This document shows positions 1 to 13,924 of a stretch of 64,000 bases of DNA, piece after piece; positions within the stretch are counted from its first letter, which is position 1; each line of letters begins with the position of its first letter. This stretch comes from Spirometra erinaceieuropaei (taxonomy: Eukaryota; Platyhelminthes; Cestoda; Diphyllobothriidea; Diphyllobothriidae). The notes below the pieces were generated by a model, which worked only from the letters and a program-made list of their open reading frames with translations, was not told where the DNA came from and searched no databases. The stretch covers positions 1,338,298-1,402,297 of the forward strand of contig CACRXP010000010.1 in NCBI GenBank assembly GCA_902702965.1. Direction: 5' to 3'. The translations under genes were made by a program, and so were the position numbers.

Positions 1-1279
1 CATGATTTGAATTTGAAATGCGATGTCTTGTATTATAAGCATCTGGAATCCTGGACGGTCGTATACATTAATTTATGATTTTATTATTGAATGAACAGGC
101 TTCTGTGGAAACGTTGAACTAGTTTCGCGTTAGTTTACTCAGACCCAAAGACTGATACTGTCGCGCGTCATTCTCCACACCTTCTAGGCAGACACAGCGT
201 GGCTTCAACCACACCTTTTATGTAATTCAAAGACCTAGAAGTAGATAGCTCCGGACAAAAGGTAGAAATTGAAATCTCGGAAACTCTGAGGTGCGACTTC
301 GCTCAAACGTTTTTATGGAAAACTTGAGTGGACTAAAAGTCGTCAGGTGCATACACCCTAACAAACGAACAAAGTGCGATGGCAACCGCACCTCCGAAAC
401 ACTTTTATGGAACTCTTCGAGTTCAGGGCTTCCGTGACAAATGAACACCTAAACGAGGATTTGCCAGACTGATTGCTGCGAATTCCTGTAGCAAATCGTA
501 AATGACTGCGGGTGTTGATCCTGCACCAAAATCTTTTTTAAAAAAAATATTTTGAATTTATCTTTCTGTCATCGAAAAACACCAACCGTCGTAGGTGTGA
601 ACGTCCCTCAACCCTCTCGCCCATACTGACTTTTACTGACTGTTTAAATTTTGCTTATTATGCCCTCCTTTGTATTACTGCACAGGCCTGATAATGAAAA
701 AGCAAAAGTGTACGTTTGCCGGACTTGGCTTCTTAAGGATAAGATTGTTAATAGTCGTCTGGTCGATTGAACGTTTTTACTCCGTGCACGTTATGGCTTA
801 ACTGGCGGCTTTGTGTTTGGAGACTGTTCCGTTGCGGAACTTACCGCATCAGAAATAGTTACGGTGTAATCTGTTGATTTACTACGTATAAAGACGCTTC
901 CTCACTACTAATACCAGGATGCCTATTGTGAAACTCGGATATTTACTCTAAACAATGTGTAAGCTGAGATGTTGTCCTTTATCTAGATAAATCGAAGATG
1001 CACACGGTACGCATAACCGGTACGCCTTAGTCAACTTGTAAACCGACTGTTTGTTGGACAGGAAGAAGTCGATGAAAACGAAAAAAGTGGTCCCAAGCAG
1101 TACTTATGAAGAAGGAGACTTGATTGAAGAAACAAGAATTTTATTCGTCTGTCGGTTCGAATTCCCATCCCAACCTGAGGCAATAGATAAGTATAGTGGA
1201 TGCATAGCGGCTGAAATATTTAAGGAATGTGGTTGCTGTGCGTCACACTTGGTGCGGTGGTGTATTGCTCGCGTGCACG
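1..1279. other. Non-coding stretch, nothing recognised
   Basis: Short ORFs only, none with a recognisable domain or convincing splice sites. An open frame of 79 codons at 1051-1290 on the plus strand has an unusual Lys/Glu-rich start but nothing supports it as a gene. No clear repeat was seen. Confidence 0.5.
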
Positions 1280-1620
1280 CGAGTCGTTAATTGCCGAAAT
1301 TCCATCTCCAATACTAGTTACTGGCATGATACTTACTCGGCTGATTAGCTCGCAGATACGGTCACTGAAATTGGTGTTCCACGGCGCTCTCTCTCTCTCT
1401 ACATGACAAATGACATTACCCAGAACTTAATGAGCAATGGCGGTTCATTGCCTTTGTAGCCGATCGGAGAACGAGGACTCAAGCAGCTCGCGGCTCACGC
1501 AGTTGTCAATTCTTGCGAGAGTTTCGGCCTTGCCAAAATCGAAGGTGTGGAATCATTCCGTTGAATGAGCTAGAACTTAGCAGTTCTGCCCGAAGAGCAT
1601 TACCAAGCGCAATGACCTCC
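1280..1620 (-). mobile_element. Decayed Penelope-like element fragment (3' part)
   Basis: On the minus strand, 1470-1600 matches the end of the GIY-YIG region of the PLE copy at 33.7-34.8 kb. Shared blocks include gactcaagcagctc, cggctcacgcagttgtca and cttgcgagattttcggcc-like text. Upstream text at 1285-1350 aligns with the corresponding 3' part of the remnant at 40.28-40.35 kb. No frame remains open through it, so it is a dead fragment. It lies in the same orientation as the 33.7 and 40.1 kb minus-strand copies. The boundaries are approximate. Confidence 0.65.
1386..1400. repeat. (CT)n microsatellite
   Basis: A short run of alternating C and T, about seven units, inside the decayed PLE fragment. 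It may be an insertion or expansion after the element died. Confidence 0.7.
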
Positions 1621-4600
1621 CCCTCCCCATTCAATCCTGAGGCCTTGCCTTGGCAGAGGCATTTGTCGTGTAGCGAAAACGCGTTCGAACACTACCTCAA
1701 GTGACAATATCAGTGGGACAAACGGCTGTGTAATTGCTTAACCGATAACTAGTAACAGTTAAAGATCTGGAGCAACTAACCGACCCGCATGCGCACGGTC
1801 AATCCGTAGTTGCATCAAGTACGATCACAGGTGGTGGATTCGAGATATGATAATTTTGATGGATATTGTTTGCTCAATAAGTTCATCCTCTTGATACTTT
1901 AACCACTGTGCATCCACTATCCTATTTGGCTGCCACCTCTAGTGGTTGGAGGAGGGCGCGGATATGTGTGCCCCTTTATTTAAAAGTGCCTTTTATGCGG
2001 TAAAAAAGCATGCAGCACAGATACGTCTTTTTCTTTTTTACATATTTAGGAATGCCACTTCTCCTATCCCAAAAGGCCCCTATTATCGTCGTTTTCGTAT
2101 CATAGGTGGACTTGCACCATCATACAGGGGATGAGGGACCTATCGTCCTACAAATTCCCCTTTGATAAATTAAGACAAGGCTTGTTTCTCCCTTCATATG
2201 TTTAAGAACACCGCTCTTTGTCATCCAAAGGGACCCTATTTTCTACCGTTCACGGAATTAGTGTACACATATCAGTGTCCGACCGTGGTGGGTTCGAGTT
2301 TAGAATCCAAAAGACAGACGAGTAAAATTCCCACTCCATCGGTCGAGTTTCCTCGTCTCACTGGGAAGTCCATTGGAGGGGCACCGTTAATCAAATTTTG
2401 CAGCTTTTAATGTCACAGATACAGTCCTCAATTTGTTGAGCCTAGCGAAAAGTAGGGCATGCCAACCTTTATTCGATACGGATAGATGGAGGTACCCCAA
2501 TAAACACTATTAGGGAAAAGTCCTGTTAAGTAGATGAAAGGCGCTGGACACTTTTGTGTTCAGATACCTGCGCACGACCGACACTGCTTATGCGAGCAGG
2601 TATGCCTGAGAAGCGAAGTTGTGCAACTGGAAGTGATTGTGTTGTACACTTCGGAGCGTTCGTTTGCGTCGTCAGTTTATCGATTAGCTTGGGTCATCGA
2701 AACGTAGTCACCTTAACTTCGATGGAGGATCCACGAAGTATTCCTCTCAGGGGGGAAGGAGTCAACAGTCTTGCCCGGACCATATGGCTGTGAATCACAA
2801 ACGAGTGACTGAGATAACAGTGCGGCCTAAAACTCGGCCCAATGAAGAGTAGTCCCCTCTCCAAGCTAAGTGGTCTAGGCTTTTTGTTTTAAAGAAGTTC
2901 GTTCCCTAGTATACATTGCACTAGTTAATAATCCAATGTTCACCCGACATCTGCTTCTCCCCCTGCGTATCGTCAGATTATATAGAATGCATTCGGTTAA
3001 TCTTCGTTGATTATTATTGTTTTTTGCACCTTTAGGGGGTTTGACGTGATTCCTGTCAAATTTTACAATATTTAACCTTGATACATAGCAGATGGAGACT
3101 TTCTGTTTGTAAGAAAAGTTCCAATACCTTGTTGTCGTCGGTTCGACAACAACGGACTTTCGCGTCTATCACTTTTTCGCAAGCAATCTAGCAGAATGAG
3201 ACGACCGTTCAGCCTAATTTTTCGCGTGCTAAGCAACATGACGTCTGTGGATCTTGCAAACAGCAGGTTTCTGGGCTTTGTAGCTCATTAAGTAGTCCCC
3301 GGTGACCCTGTTTCATAACTATTTGTTTTCGTAATGACTTTACGAGTGCGCAGGCAGCTGTTCACCGTAGACTAGGGCTGGGCGACTGAGCTAAAGTTTT
3401 CACAGAGTTCTACATCCCCTGGGGACATTTTAACTACGGATTTAATGTCAGTCTGGGCAAACGCGGTGTTGCATTTGCGATAACACTCGATATTGTTGGA
3501 CTCGCGCGAATGAACCTTCAATTCCCACGCCCAGTACATGTTAATTCTCCATGTAAAACACAAATGGTGAACATAGAAGTCTATCTACACTCATCTCTTC
3601 AATTGTGTGTCCTTTCTTGGCCTCCACTTAACAGCTATGCTTCCGGTCTATGACACACTCTCCTAGTACCACTCACTAAAAACCAAATTAAGCGGTCTCC
3701 TATTTGTCTTTTGGAACAATCCTCGTTATAAAACCTCAGTGGACTCCGTACTCAAAATCTAACTGACTGCCGTCGCCAGTAAATGAACAATTTTTTAGTC
3801 CTTTAGTCGGCGGCGGCGTCTTTTGCCCTGTGAAAAACCGAAAACTTGTGTTTGCCCTTGCGCGATTTTTTTGATATTGTCGCCAGCAAAAAAGGCATGA
3901 AGTAAACCGTGTACTTCTAATATTTGTGCGTCAGCATTTTTAATTTTCTGCCGACGTAGAAACGCATTAAATATTTTGTGAAGAAAGATATAATCTGGCC
4001 TCTAAAGGTTGTCTGATATGGGAACAAACTGGGAATGGTCACATGTCGTTCGGCGTCGATAGGGATGAACACAAGCGGAGGATTTATTGACGTGCGAGTC
4101 GTTACCTTGCCAACAGTAAAAACTGCTATATGGATAAACTAGGACAAATCTCTCGACTACATCGGTTTTTATGTAGTAAAATTCAAAAGAACGTTGGTCA
4201 CAATGGAAAACTAGTTAAATCGTCAAATAGAAAATCGTGGCACTTCTAAATCAGCGTGGGAAGGCAGATAACAGAGAAATATAACGCAGTTTGTCGGGCA
4301 GACATAATAACAAATAATGGACGCATGGCTCAATGGTTAGAGCGCTGAACTTAGCCAATAAGGCAGAAATAGGCCTCCTAGCCTCTCATGACTCTGGCGG
4401 ATTCCCTTTCAGCATAAATAATCCCGCTAAGTATGCCAGAGGAGGGTTAAAGAGTTGTGAGGTAGTCGGGTAACAACCGCTCCGGTTCATTTTACGACTT
4501 TTGGAAGGATTTTTTCATTTGCACCGCCAGCATTTTTTGAGGTAACATAGTTTTAACACCGAAGATTCCTTGATTGGCATATTCAGTTCGAGCTTCATTT

Positions 4601-5689
4601 GTGTCGCAGTTGTTGTCAGTCACAAATAACTCTATCATTTCGGTACCAAGAAGGCTAAAGTTAAAATTGTCTTATGCAGTCGCTGAACCATCTGAGGGTG
4701 ATCTAAATTAAGGTACACAGGTTGTATGCGGGGAATACGAAGTTTAAAAGCTTCTATCGCTGGCATTTCTGGCAAAATAAGCATTAAATTATCATCGAGA
4801 GAATTACTTGTTTTGTCTTAGTAATCTTGGCTCTTTGCTGATTTCCCTCATTAACGCGGTCCTTTTTGAGTTGAATTGCAGTTACTGTAAGGTTTTTTTT
4901 CATTTCCCAACATATCTGTCATCATGTCCCGTATACTAATTGTTATGTACATACTGTTAGTTATCAATTTGCTGAGAAAATACTGAATCTTGGTTTAATT
5001 ATAAATACTTCCTTCACCGAACTCATCTGTTTGGAACGCCGTGTGTTATGAAGGAAGCTAAGCTCGGATTAATTTTCAACTATCGTAGAGGACAGCTCTT
5101 CTTCAACAGAGGTCAAACAGTATTTGGACCTATGGGGTTACTCCGGTGCCTCTGTTACAAAAAGTCTGACCATAGGATGTGGGCTGCCACTGAAAAATTC
5201 CTATCGGTTGGGGTTCTCAAACAACATACGTGACTGGCATGGAGGTCTTGGAGATTTTCTTTGCATGGACAAGATTACTATATTAATTCTGATCCAAGTT
5301 ATTTTGCCTTACAGTTGGTTTGCTCTTTTTTTCTTTACACGTATCCCTTGTCGTCTGGTATTCTATCGACTAGTCCGTCTTCCTGAGCATTGAAGCCTCC
5401 GGATGCGACAAACCTACAACCCCTTTGGCTCTTTCATCTTCTAGGATCTCAGACACTGCATTCTTGTGAGTTTTACTCTCATAATCCCCCTGTACCTTCT
5501 ATCATAATGTTGTCGTAACTGACCCTAGTGGTGAGCCACATAAATGCTTTCTTTTTGATCACATTTAATAAGCACATGGACACTCTTTTCCTTTTTCAAT
5601 TAAATGCTTTAAATTAGCAGATCAGTTAGGGTTGTATAGTCAAGGCATTGGATCATGACCCGATTTTCATTCGTATTGAAATTGCAAAG
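1621..5689. other. Non-coding stretch
   Basis: No exon-like ORF, RNA gene or repeat copy could be supported. At 4322-4345 a tRNA A-box-like string (tggctcaatggttagagcg) is present, but no matching T-arm or B box follows at a usable distance, so only a very weak SINE remnant can be suggested. The rest is ordinary AT-rich DNA with scattered short ORFs. Confidence 0.45.
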
Positions 5690-8685
5690 CAGAAAAAACA
5701 GAGACTTATAATTTGAAGTCTAGTATTCCACAGTCCTGGCATCCATGCAAGACGCCAGCGTACATGTTTTTCTGGAGAAAGCTAGGATGTAACTTATGAG
5801 CATGGCACGTGGATTGATAAAAGCAAACTTTTATGGACTCCTCTCCGATGTCATTTCAAACAGACGGCCAAAACTCGTCGTCATATTGCTGCTATGACCT
5901 GATATTTTATTATTCAAATATAAACTTCAAGGATCGGTAGACTGAACACTTTTACTATCTGCATAGTAGTATTTTTACTGCTATGAGTGACTTGAATAAG
6001 AACACAAGTAAACAGGAAGACGCTGTAAGCCTTCTCATGAGACGCTCAAGTTTTATGTAACCCAGCTCCCCATATTTTGTTACTTTAGAAGGAAACCCAT
6101 CAGTTCAAGTTCCATTGGTCACTACCATGGTCTTGACGTTTTCCAGAAAAATCTTCAGGCGTAGTTTGAACAGTAGACTCTAAGTTACATCTAAAAGGGG
6201 CTGAAACAATTGATTGGTGGCCATTTTGCAAAATAATAATCTTCTTAGCATTCCTTTTCACATAGTCAGATTATGTTTCTCGAAACGGAAAACGAGTCAA
6301 CAAACGTCTGTGTAAGCCGTAAATAGTAATTGTGATGAACTTTCTGGATGTTGCGCCTGACTGTGTTTGTCGAACGTTTGGATTTCCTAATTGCGCCTAC
6401 TACCAGATATAGAAAAAGCAGGCGATTTAAGACCATGACCACCTGTTCTTCGTGCTAATGCTGCAGAAGAAGGCCTATGATCGCGTAACATGTCGAACTG
6501 TTATCAAAAAGTAATTGTCAAAACAAGGGAAGGAGAAAACAGTTTTTACGCCAGGTTTCGATTGGCAGGGCGGCTGCAAAAATAGTATATAAGAGGTAGG
6601 AAATTACTGTATATGGGGAAAGAGAGGGGATACGGTTTTCTGACGTAAGTCAGAAGGTCGGAGATCAGTAAAAAGCGGTCATACAAACATGGAAAATTGT
6701 TTTTTGTTGTTTTAGCCTGGGTATGGACAACCTGTACGGCGCATTCTGACATACTTTAAGCGTGTGCAGATGTACTCTGCATTGGTACACACTTACTCGA
6801 GAAATTCCGGTGGTTGTATTGGGAACTACGCCAAGTGTTTCAATGGCGTCCAAGGTGAAATATTCGAGCTTTTGAGTGGTGCGTAAGAGCACTGACGACG
6901 ACTAGGGTTTGCAGTACTTTAAGACAAATATGCTATTCAGGCGCACGTCTCTTCATTGAGAGGTTCCGCCCAAGTCACCGATCACAGAGCACGCCATGTG
7001 AACCTGCGCAAGAGAAGAATTAATTATATGTCCTTTTCCCTTTCCGGTCCCTCCGGTTTCCTCCGGGTTTTCATTATAAGTAATAAACTTAAAAGAGTCT
7101 TGAGTCCGTCTTAACTGGGATTTCATTTCGTTTGTTGGTTGACTCCAGGCCGGAGAGATTTCGCTCTATCAACTCTACTCAGGCTAGTGTCACCTGCGAA
7201 ACGTTTCACATCATGAGTTGACCGTCTTCCGTCTCATTGCTAATGCATATTCTGCGATCTGCCGCATGATAAACCTTTCGATATCTACTTTGAACCTGCT
7301 TTGTTCAAAACCACATCGTATCTGGTAAGAGGCCTCTGAAGTGCCTTAACGTAGTACTGAGCATTTCGGCCACATCACTTTGTTTCGTATAGGAGTTCCT
7401 GACCTGTGTGCAATCGTTTCTTCGACCGTAGTTTTGGTATGGTAAAATCCGAATTTTAATTTTGCAAGATTGGCCGGGAAGTAATAAACTTTGAAGTATT
7501 TCTGACTCCACAAGGCAAATTGTAAATGATTATACGATGCTTAGACTCTTCTTTTGTATTTAAATACACCAGAATCACATGAACAACTGCGAGGAAAGAG
7601 TAAACTGACCGACTTTCAGGAGCGTACATCTATACTGAAATTGGTGTGGTCGGAATTGTGCAACAACCGGCTCGTTGACCTTAACATTTGGTGAACTGTT
7701 GCCGGCAAGCATAATAGAACCCTACGTGATCATTGCTGGTGAATTCGGCACCGTCTAGCAGCCATAACCCCTCTTCAGGACGAGAAGACGTGAGCACTTT
7801 AACCCCAAAACTATTAGACTTTGCAATGACATCATACAAAAGGCCGAGTGTGGCTCTTTAACCTCCTTTTCTACTGAATGCGTAATTTGCTGTATGCTGA
7901 AATCTGGAGCTTTTCTAGCTCTCGAATGGCGAAAGGCTATCTGGTCACAATTCCTTAGTCAATAATTATCACTGCACTCTCCCAAATCGCTATAGACAAC
8001 CCTTCCGGTTACTTATTTTTTCGTTACTCTGCGAATGTCTATGTGGACTCAAGACCGCGGTTCCAAGACCAAATTTAGCTTCCGTAATCCGCCCGAAATT
8101 TGTATGGAACGGTGAACACCACTCCCATGTGATAAGTAGTCGGATAAGTAGATGGTTTATTATACTCTCTAGATCACTAATGAATCCGGCTCAGCTACTG
8201 TAGTCTAGCTCTCGGATGGTTTACTGTTCGCAATGTTCCCCATTACTATCACTATTCAGAACCATATGGTAATCATATCGTCATTACAGTTTACTCGATA
8301 ACACATTACAAAAGTTTTAACGTCGGCTTATGTTATAGGCACTAGTCCCATCGTATCCTTTTGTTTGCAGCAGACATTCAAGCAATGACATGCCATACCT
8401 CATGCAATCATCTACTCGAGCAAATGCTGCATATCCAGCCAACCGCGAGTGAAAAATATTCGATCAGTCAATTTTTTACTTCCGAAATTGACAAAGGCTC
8501 TCGTGAGTTCACCGATGCCGCCCGACGACGGCAAAATGACGCACGCTATTGGCTGGCAACCAACGCTTATAGTTGCTACAACCGCTTTTCGATCTTCTGT
8601 ACAACAACTACATCTAATGCTGCCTGTCCCCAAAATCTTGCATTTCACATAGTTAAATTGTGGTAGTGACGACAACGACGATTGT

Positions 8686-8720
8686 GATGATGATGGTGAT
8701 GATGATGATGATGATGATGA
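8686..8720. repeat. GAT microsatellite, short allele (copy 1)
   Basis: About eleven GAT units with one GGT interruption after the third unit. The equivalent site in the second duplicate has 52 uninterrupted units. Confidence 0.9.
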
Positions 8721-8737
8721 CGCTCATTATCATTGAC

Positions 8738-8761
8738 ATTATTATTATTATTATTATTATT
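8738..8761. repeat. ATT microsatellite (copy 1)
   Basis: A run of about eight ATT units shortly after the GAT run. In copy 2 the equivalent run is shorter and interrupted (around 13940-13958). Confidence 0.85.
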
Positions 8762-9969
8762 AGCAAAGCGCATTTTTGCAAGTAAACTCTTCTTAGGCCT
8801 CCGCGGATCCCAGCCAAAAGTTGGCCCTGAAAACAGCTGCCGCCGCGTGGCATTTGAGAAGTTAGGGCCAAAGCAAATTCCACCGTCATATCTTAACTAG
8901 TTCCCCTTTCCAACCGCATTGCCTAGGAAGAGGCGGAAGCCGGAAGTAAGCAGCAGACAGAAGCCCCACCAACACTAAATGACACAGACGGTATATGTTG
9001 TCGTATGACTCATGCATGGACTCTCCATCATTGCCAGTTGGACGGCTATTGTTTGTCTCAGTGACTCACATCGGCCAAGGACGCTTGTCTTGGACCCGTC
9101 TAATAGGGACTTGGTGCTTCCTTTATAATAGGATTATGTTTTCTGGTTTGCAAGCGATATGGATACTTCAGTCGACTTATTACTTGCAAATCGTCCGTTG
9201 GGAAGAAGATCCTCTTTAAGTCTCTGGGGCCTCTTCGTCAGTTGGTTTCTGCCTGTTTGGCTCCGGAACTTCATTCTCCTATCTAACTCGCATTTCAACC
9301 AAGGTAACCCGGCGGCAACTCTCATCGGAGACATACGGTCCTGTCGCTACCAGCCAGTCGGAGTGTTTCACCAGTGCTGACGCCTTCTATAACCTATGTG
9401 CTTTTCTGCGAGGGATATACTTCCCCTAGGTTTACTTATTTTTAACCGTAGACGTTTTCTTTGTGTTGGTATAGCAAAGCGGTTGGGAACGGTCGGATAG
9501 AAGTCCGTCGCAAGAACAGGATTTTTCCACACTCCAGCACCTAGTTTGAACCCCATGATGATATGGTCAGACTCGGCGCCGACTTGACGCAATGCGCAAA
9601 AACTGGCCACTGAGCCGACCACGCGTACTCAGATAAGTACTTGGCTGAACTGGTTCTGAACATGGCTTTCACTAGGGTAGCCAGTAGTTAGCTGTCTCCT
9701 GGAACGCTGGAAATAGGCGTTCGTAACGACTTTGTGGTTCAACTCAACGAAATTGACAGGCCCTTCGCTACTTTCGAAACGGCGTCAAACTGCGCACACT
9801 GCAATAGCTGTAACGTTAACAGAGATGAAGCTTGGAACTGGGTATTCCAACCGACGTTCGCACCAAGTCGTCCAGGTTCGTCAATGACACCGACATGGTA
9901 GAAGTGGGAGCACTTGTCCAGCATGTGGGGCCGTACTACGAGAGGGTCATTTTCTGGCAGCATGCCTTA

Positions 9970-10302
9970 NNNNNNNNNNNNNNNNNNNNNNNNNNNNNNN
10001 NNNNNNNNNNNNNNNNNNNNNNNNNNNNNNNNNNNNNNNNNNNNNNNNNNNNNNNNNNNNNNNNNNNNNNNNNNNNNNNNNNNNNNNNNNNNNNNNNNNN
10101 NNNNNNNNNNNNNNNNNNNNNNNNNNNNNNNNNNNNNNNNNNNNNNNNNNNNNNNNNNNNNNNNNNNNNNNNNNNNNNNNNNNNNNNNNNNNNNNNNNNN
10201 NNNNNNNNNNNNNNNNNNNNNNNNNNNNNNNNNNNNNNNNNNNNNNNNNNNNNNNNNNNNNNNNNNNNNNNNNNNNNNNNNNNNNNNNNNNNNNNNNNNN
10301 NN
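9970..10302. other. Assembly gap (333 N)
   Basis: A run of 333 undetermined bases exactly between the two duplicate blocks. The junction between copy 1 and copy 2 is hidden here, so true tandem duplication cannot be told from unmerged haplotypes using this sequence alone. Confidence 0.99.
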
Positions 10303-12249
10303 GAAAAACAGACTTATAATTTTATGTTTAGTATTCCACAGTCCTGGCATCCATACAAGACGCCACCGTACATGTTTTTCTGGAGAAAGCTAGGATTTAA
10401 CTTATGAGCATGGCACGTGGATTGATAAAAGCAAACTTTTATGGACTCCTCTCCAATGCCATTTCAAACAGACGGCCATAACTCGTCGTCATTTTGCTGC
10501 AATGACCTGATATTTTATTATTCAAATATGAACTTCAAGGATCGGTAGACTGAACACTTTTACTATCTGCATAGTAGTATTTTTACTGCTACGAGTGATT
10601 TGAATAAGAATACAAGTAAAAAGGAAGACGCTGTAAGCCTACTCATGAGACGCTCAAGTTTTATGTAACCCAGCTCCACATATTTTGTTACTTTAGAAGG
10701 AAACCCATCAGTTCGAGTTCCATTGGTCGCTACCTTGGTCTTGACGTTTTCCAGAAAAATCTTCAGGCGTAGTTTGAACAGTAGACTCTAAGTTACATCT
10801 AAAAGGTACTGAAACAATTGATTGGTGGCCATTTTGCAAAATAATAATCTTCTTAGCATTCTTTTTCACATAGTCAGATTATGTTTCTCGAAACGGAAAA
10901 CGAGTCACCAAACGTCTGTGTAAGCCGCAAATAGTAATTGTGATGAACTTTCTGGATGTTGCGCCTGACGGTGTTTGTCGGACGTTTGGATTTCCTAATT
11001 GCGCCTACTACCAGATATAGAAAAAGCAGGCGATTCAAGACCATGACCACATGTTCTTCGTGCTAATGCTGCAGAAGAAGGCCTATGATCGCGTAACATG
11101 TCGAACTGTTATCAACAAGTAATTGTCAAAACAAGGGAAGGAGAAAACAGTTTTTACGCCAGGTTTCGATTGGCAGGGCGGCTGCAAAAATAGTATATAA
11201 GAGGTAGGAAATTACTGTATATGGGGAAAGAGAGGGGATACGGTTTTCTGACGTAAGTCAGAAGGTCGGAGATCAGTAAAAAGCGGTCATACAAACATGG
11301 AAAATTGTTTTTGTTGTTTTAGCCTGGATATGGACAATCTGTACGGCGCATTCTGACATATTTTAAGCGTGTGCAGATGTACTCCGCATTGGTACACACG
11401 TACTCGAGAAATTCCGGTGGTTGTATTGGGAACTACGCCAAATGTTTCAATGGCGTCCAAGGTGAAATATCCGAACTTTTGAGTAGTGCGTAAGAGCAAT
11501 GACGACGACTAGGTTTTGCAGTACTTTAAGACAAATATGCTATTCAGGCGCACGTCTCTTCATTGAGAGGTTCCGCCCAAGTCACCGATCACAGAGCACG
11601 CCATGTGAACCTGCGCAAGAGAAGAATTAATTATATGTCATTTTCCCTTTCCGGTCCCTCCGGGTTCCTCCGGGTTTTCATTATAAGTAATAAACTTAAA
11701 AGAGTCTTGAGTCCGTCTTAACTGGGATTTCATTTCGTTTGTTGGTTGACTCCAGGCCGGAGAGATTTCGCTCTATCAACTCTACTCGGGCTAGTGTCAC
11801 CTGCGAAATGTTTCACATCATGAGTTGACCGTCTTGCGTCTCATTGCTAATGCATATTCTGCGATCTGCCGCATGATAAACCTTTCGATATCTACTTTGA
11901 ACCTGCTTTGTTCAAAACCACACTGTATCTGGAAAGAGGCCTCTGAAGTGCCCTAACGTAGCACTGAGCATTTCGGCCACATCACTTTGTTTCGTATAGG
12001 AGTTCCTGACCTGTGTGCAATCTTTTCTTCGACCGTAGTTTTGGTATGGTAAAATCCGAATTTTAATTTTGCAAGATTGGCCGGGAAGTAATAAACTTTG
12101 AAATATTTCTGACTTCACAAGGCAGATTGTAAATGATTATACGATGCTTAGACTCTTCTTTTGTATTTAAATACACCAGAATCACATGAACAACTGTGAG
12201 GAAAGAGTAAACTGACCGACTTTCAGGAGCGTACATCTATACTGAAATT

Positions 12250-12723
12250 CTATGAGTTGGTACATGGGCACCTATAACTGACTTTTAAATAAATATTTTA
12301 GAGTTCGTTTTACGGCACTGTAAGCTGCCGAACGATAATTATATAAGCGCATTTCTCTGAATTTCAATAGGCAGCTACGTAAGTAATACTTAACAGTCCG
12401 CAGTCTAGCAACTGCAGGCAACCATCGAAAGTGTATGCTTTAACTCAATCAGAGTTTTTATACATTGCATAATGCATGAGCGAGTGCTTTGCACAGAATA
12501 TTGTCCGGCCTCGAGTTTTTGGGCGATCTTCTTCGCAAACGTACTTGATATACTCTTTTGTTTCGTGGAAAAGCACAGTGGTTTCCATAGAAGTGGTAGT
12601 AGACAGATTTTTGTAATCAGAATTTTGTTCTGGGTAAATATCGAACTTGCATTTCAGTAATAATGGGAAGGAAAGGCCAGTTATGAAAAGAACAGATTTA
12701 AAAGTGTTCTCTTAGCGTTTCCA
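12250..12723. other. 474-base segment present only in copy 2
   Basis: Copy 1 reads straight from tactgaaatt into gtgtggtcggaa near 7641. In copy 2 the same two words are separated by 474 bases of AT-rich DNA with no counterpart in copy 1. I saw no clear target-site duplication or terminal repeat at its ends, so it may be an insertion in copy 2 or a deletion in copy 1. It contains an open frame of 62 codons (12472-12660) with no recognisable similarity. Confidence 0.85.
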
Positions 12724-13766
12724 GTGTGGTCGGAATTGTGCAACAACCGACTCCTTGACCTTAACCTTTGGTGAACTGTTGCCGGTAAGCATAATAGAAC
12801 CCTACGTGATCATTGCTGGTGAATTCGGCATCGTCTAACAGCCATAACCCCTCTTCAGGACGAGAAGACGTGAGCACTTTAACCCCAAAACTATTAGACT
12901 TTGCAATGACATCATACAAAAGGCCGAGTGTGGATCTTTAACCTCCTTTTCTACTGAGTGCGTAATTTGCTGTATGCTGAAATCTGGAGCTTTTCCAGCT
13001 CTCGGACGGCGAAAGGCTATCTGGTCACAATTCCTTAGTCAGTAATTATCACTGCACTCTCCCAGATCGCTATAGACAACTCTTCCGGTTACTTATTTGT
13101 TCGTTACTCTGCGAGTGTCTATGTGGACTCAGGGCCGGGGTTCCATGACCAAATTTAGCTTTTGTAATCGGCCCGAAATTTGTATGGAACGGTGAACACC
13201 ACTCCCAAGTGATAAGTAGTCGGATGAGTAGATGGTTTATTATACTCTCTAGATCACTAATGAATCCGGCTCAGCTACTGTAGTCCAGCTCTCGGATAGT
13301 TTACTGTTCGCAATGTTCCCCATTACTATCATTATTCAGAGCCATATGGTAATCATATCGTCATTACGGTTTACTCGATAACACATTACAAAAGTTTTTA
13401 ACGTCGGCTTATGTTATAGGCAGTAATCCCGTCGTATCCTTTTGTTTGCAGCAGACATTCAAGCAATGACATGCCATACCTCATGCAATCATCTACTCGA
13501 GCAAATGCTGCATATCCAGTCAACCGCGAGTGAAAAATATTTGATCAGTCAATTTTTTACTTCCGAAATTAACAAAGGCTCTCGTGAGTTCAGCGATGCC
13601 GCCCGACGACGGCAGAATGACGCACGCTATTGGCTGGCAACCAACGCTTAATATTTGCTACAACCGCTTTTCAATCTTCTGTACAACAACTACATCTAAT
13701 GCTGCCTGTCCCCAAAATCTTGCATTTCACATGGTTAAATTGTGGTAGTGACGACAACGACGATTG

Positions 13767-13924
<158 letters not shown>

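Larger units (their letters stand above)
5690..9969. repeat. Large tandem duplication, copy 1 (right end lost in gap)
   Basis: This block matches 10303-15168 in the same orientation at high identity by eye (scattered single-base differences). The offset is about 4608 at the left end and about 5197 at the right end. The difference comes mainly from a 474-base indel near 7640 and a longer GAT run in copy 2. Open frames of up to about 100 codons (for example 8361-8666 plus) occur in both copies at equivalent places, but they differ by substitutions and stops and look non-coding. The left edge cannot be fixed because copy 2 begins at the gap. Confidence 0.9.

Noticed and set aside
8361..8675. Open frames of 101 and 87 codons on opposite strands in duplicate copy 1
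   Set aside because: The equivalent frame in copy 2 is shortened by a stop, and substitutions do not favour codon third positions. No domain seen.
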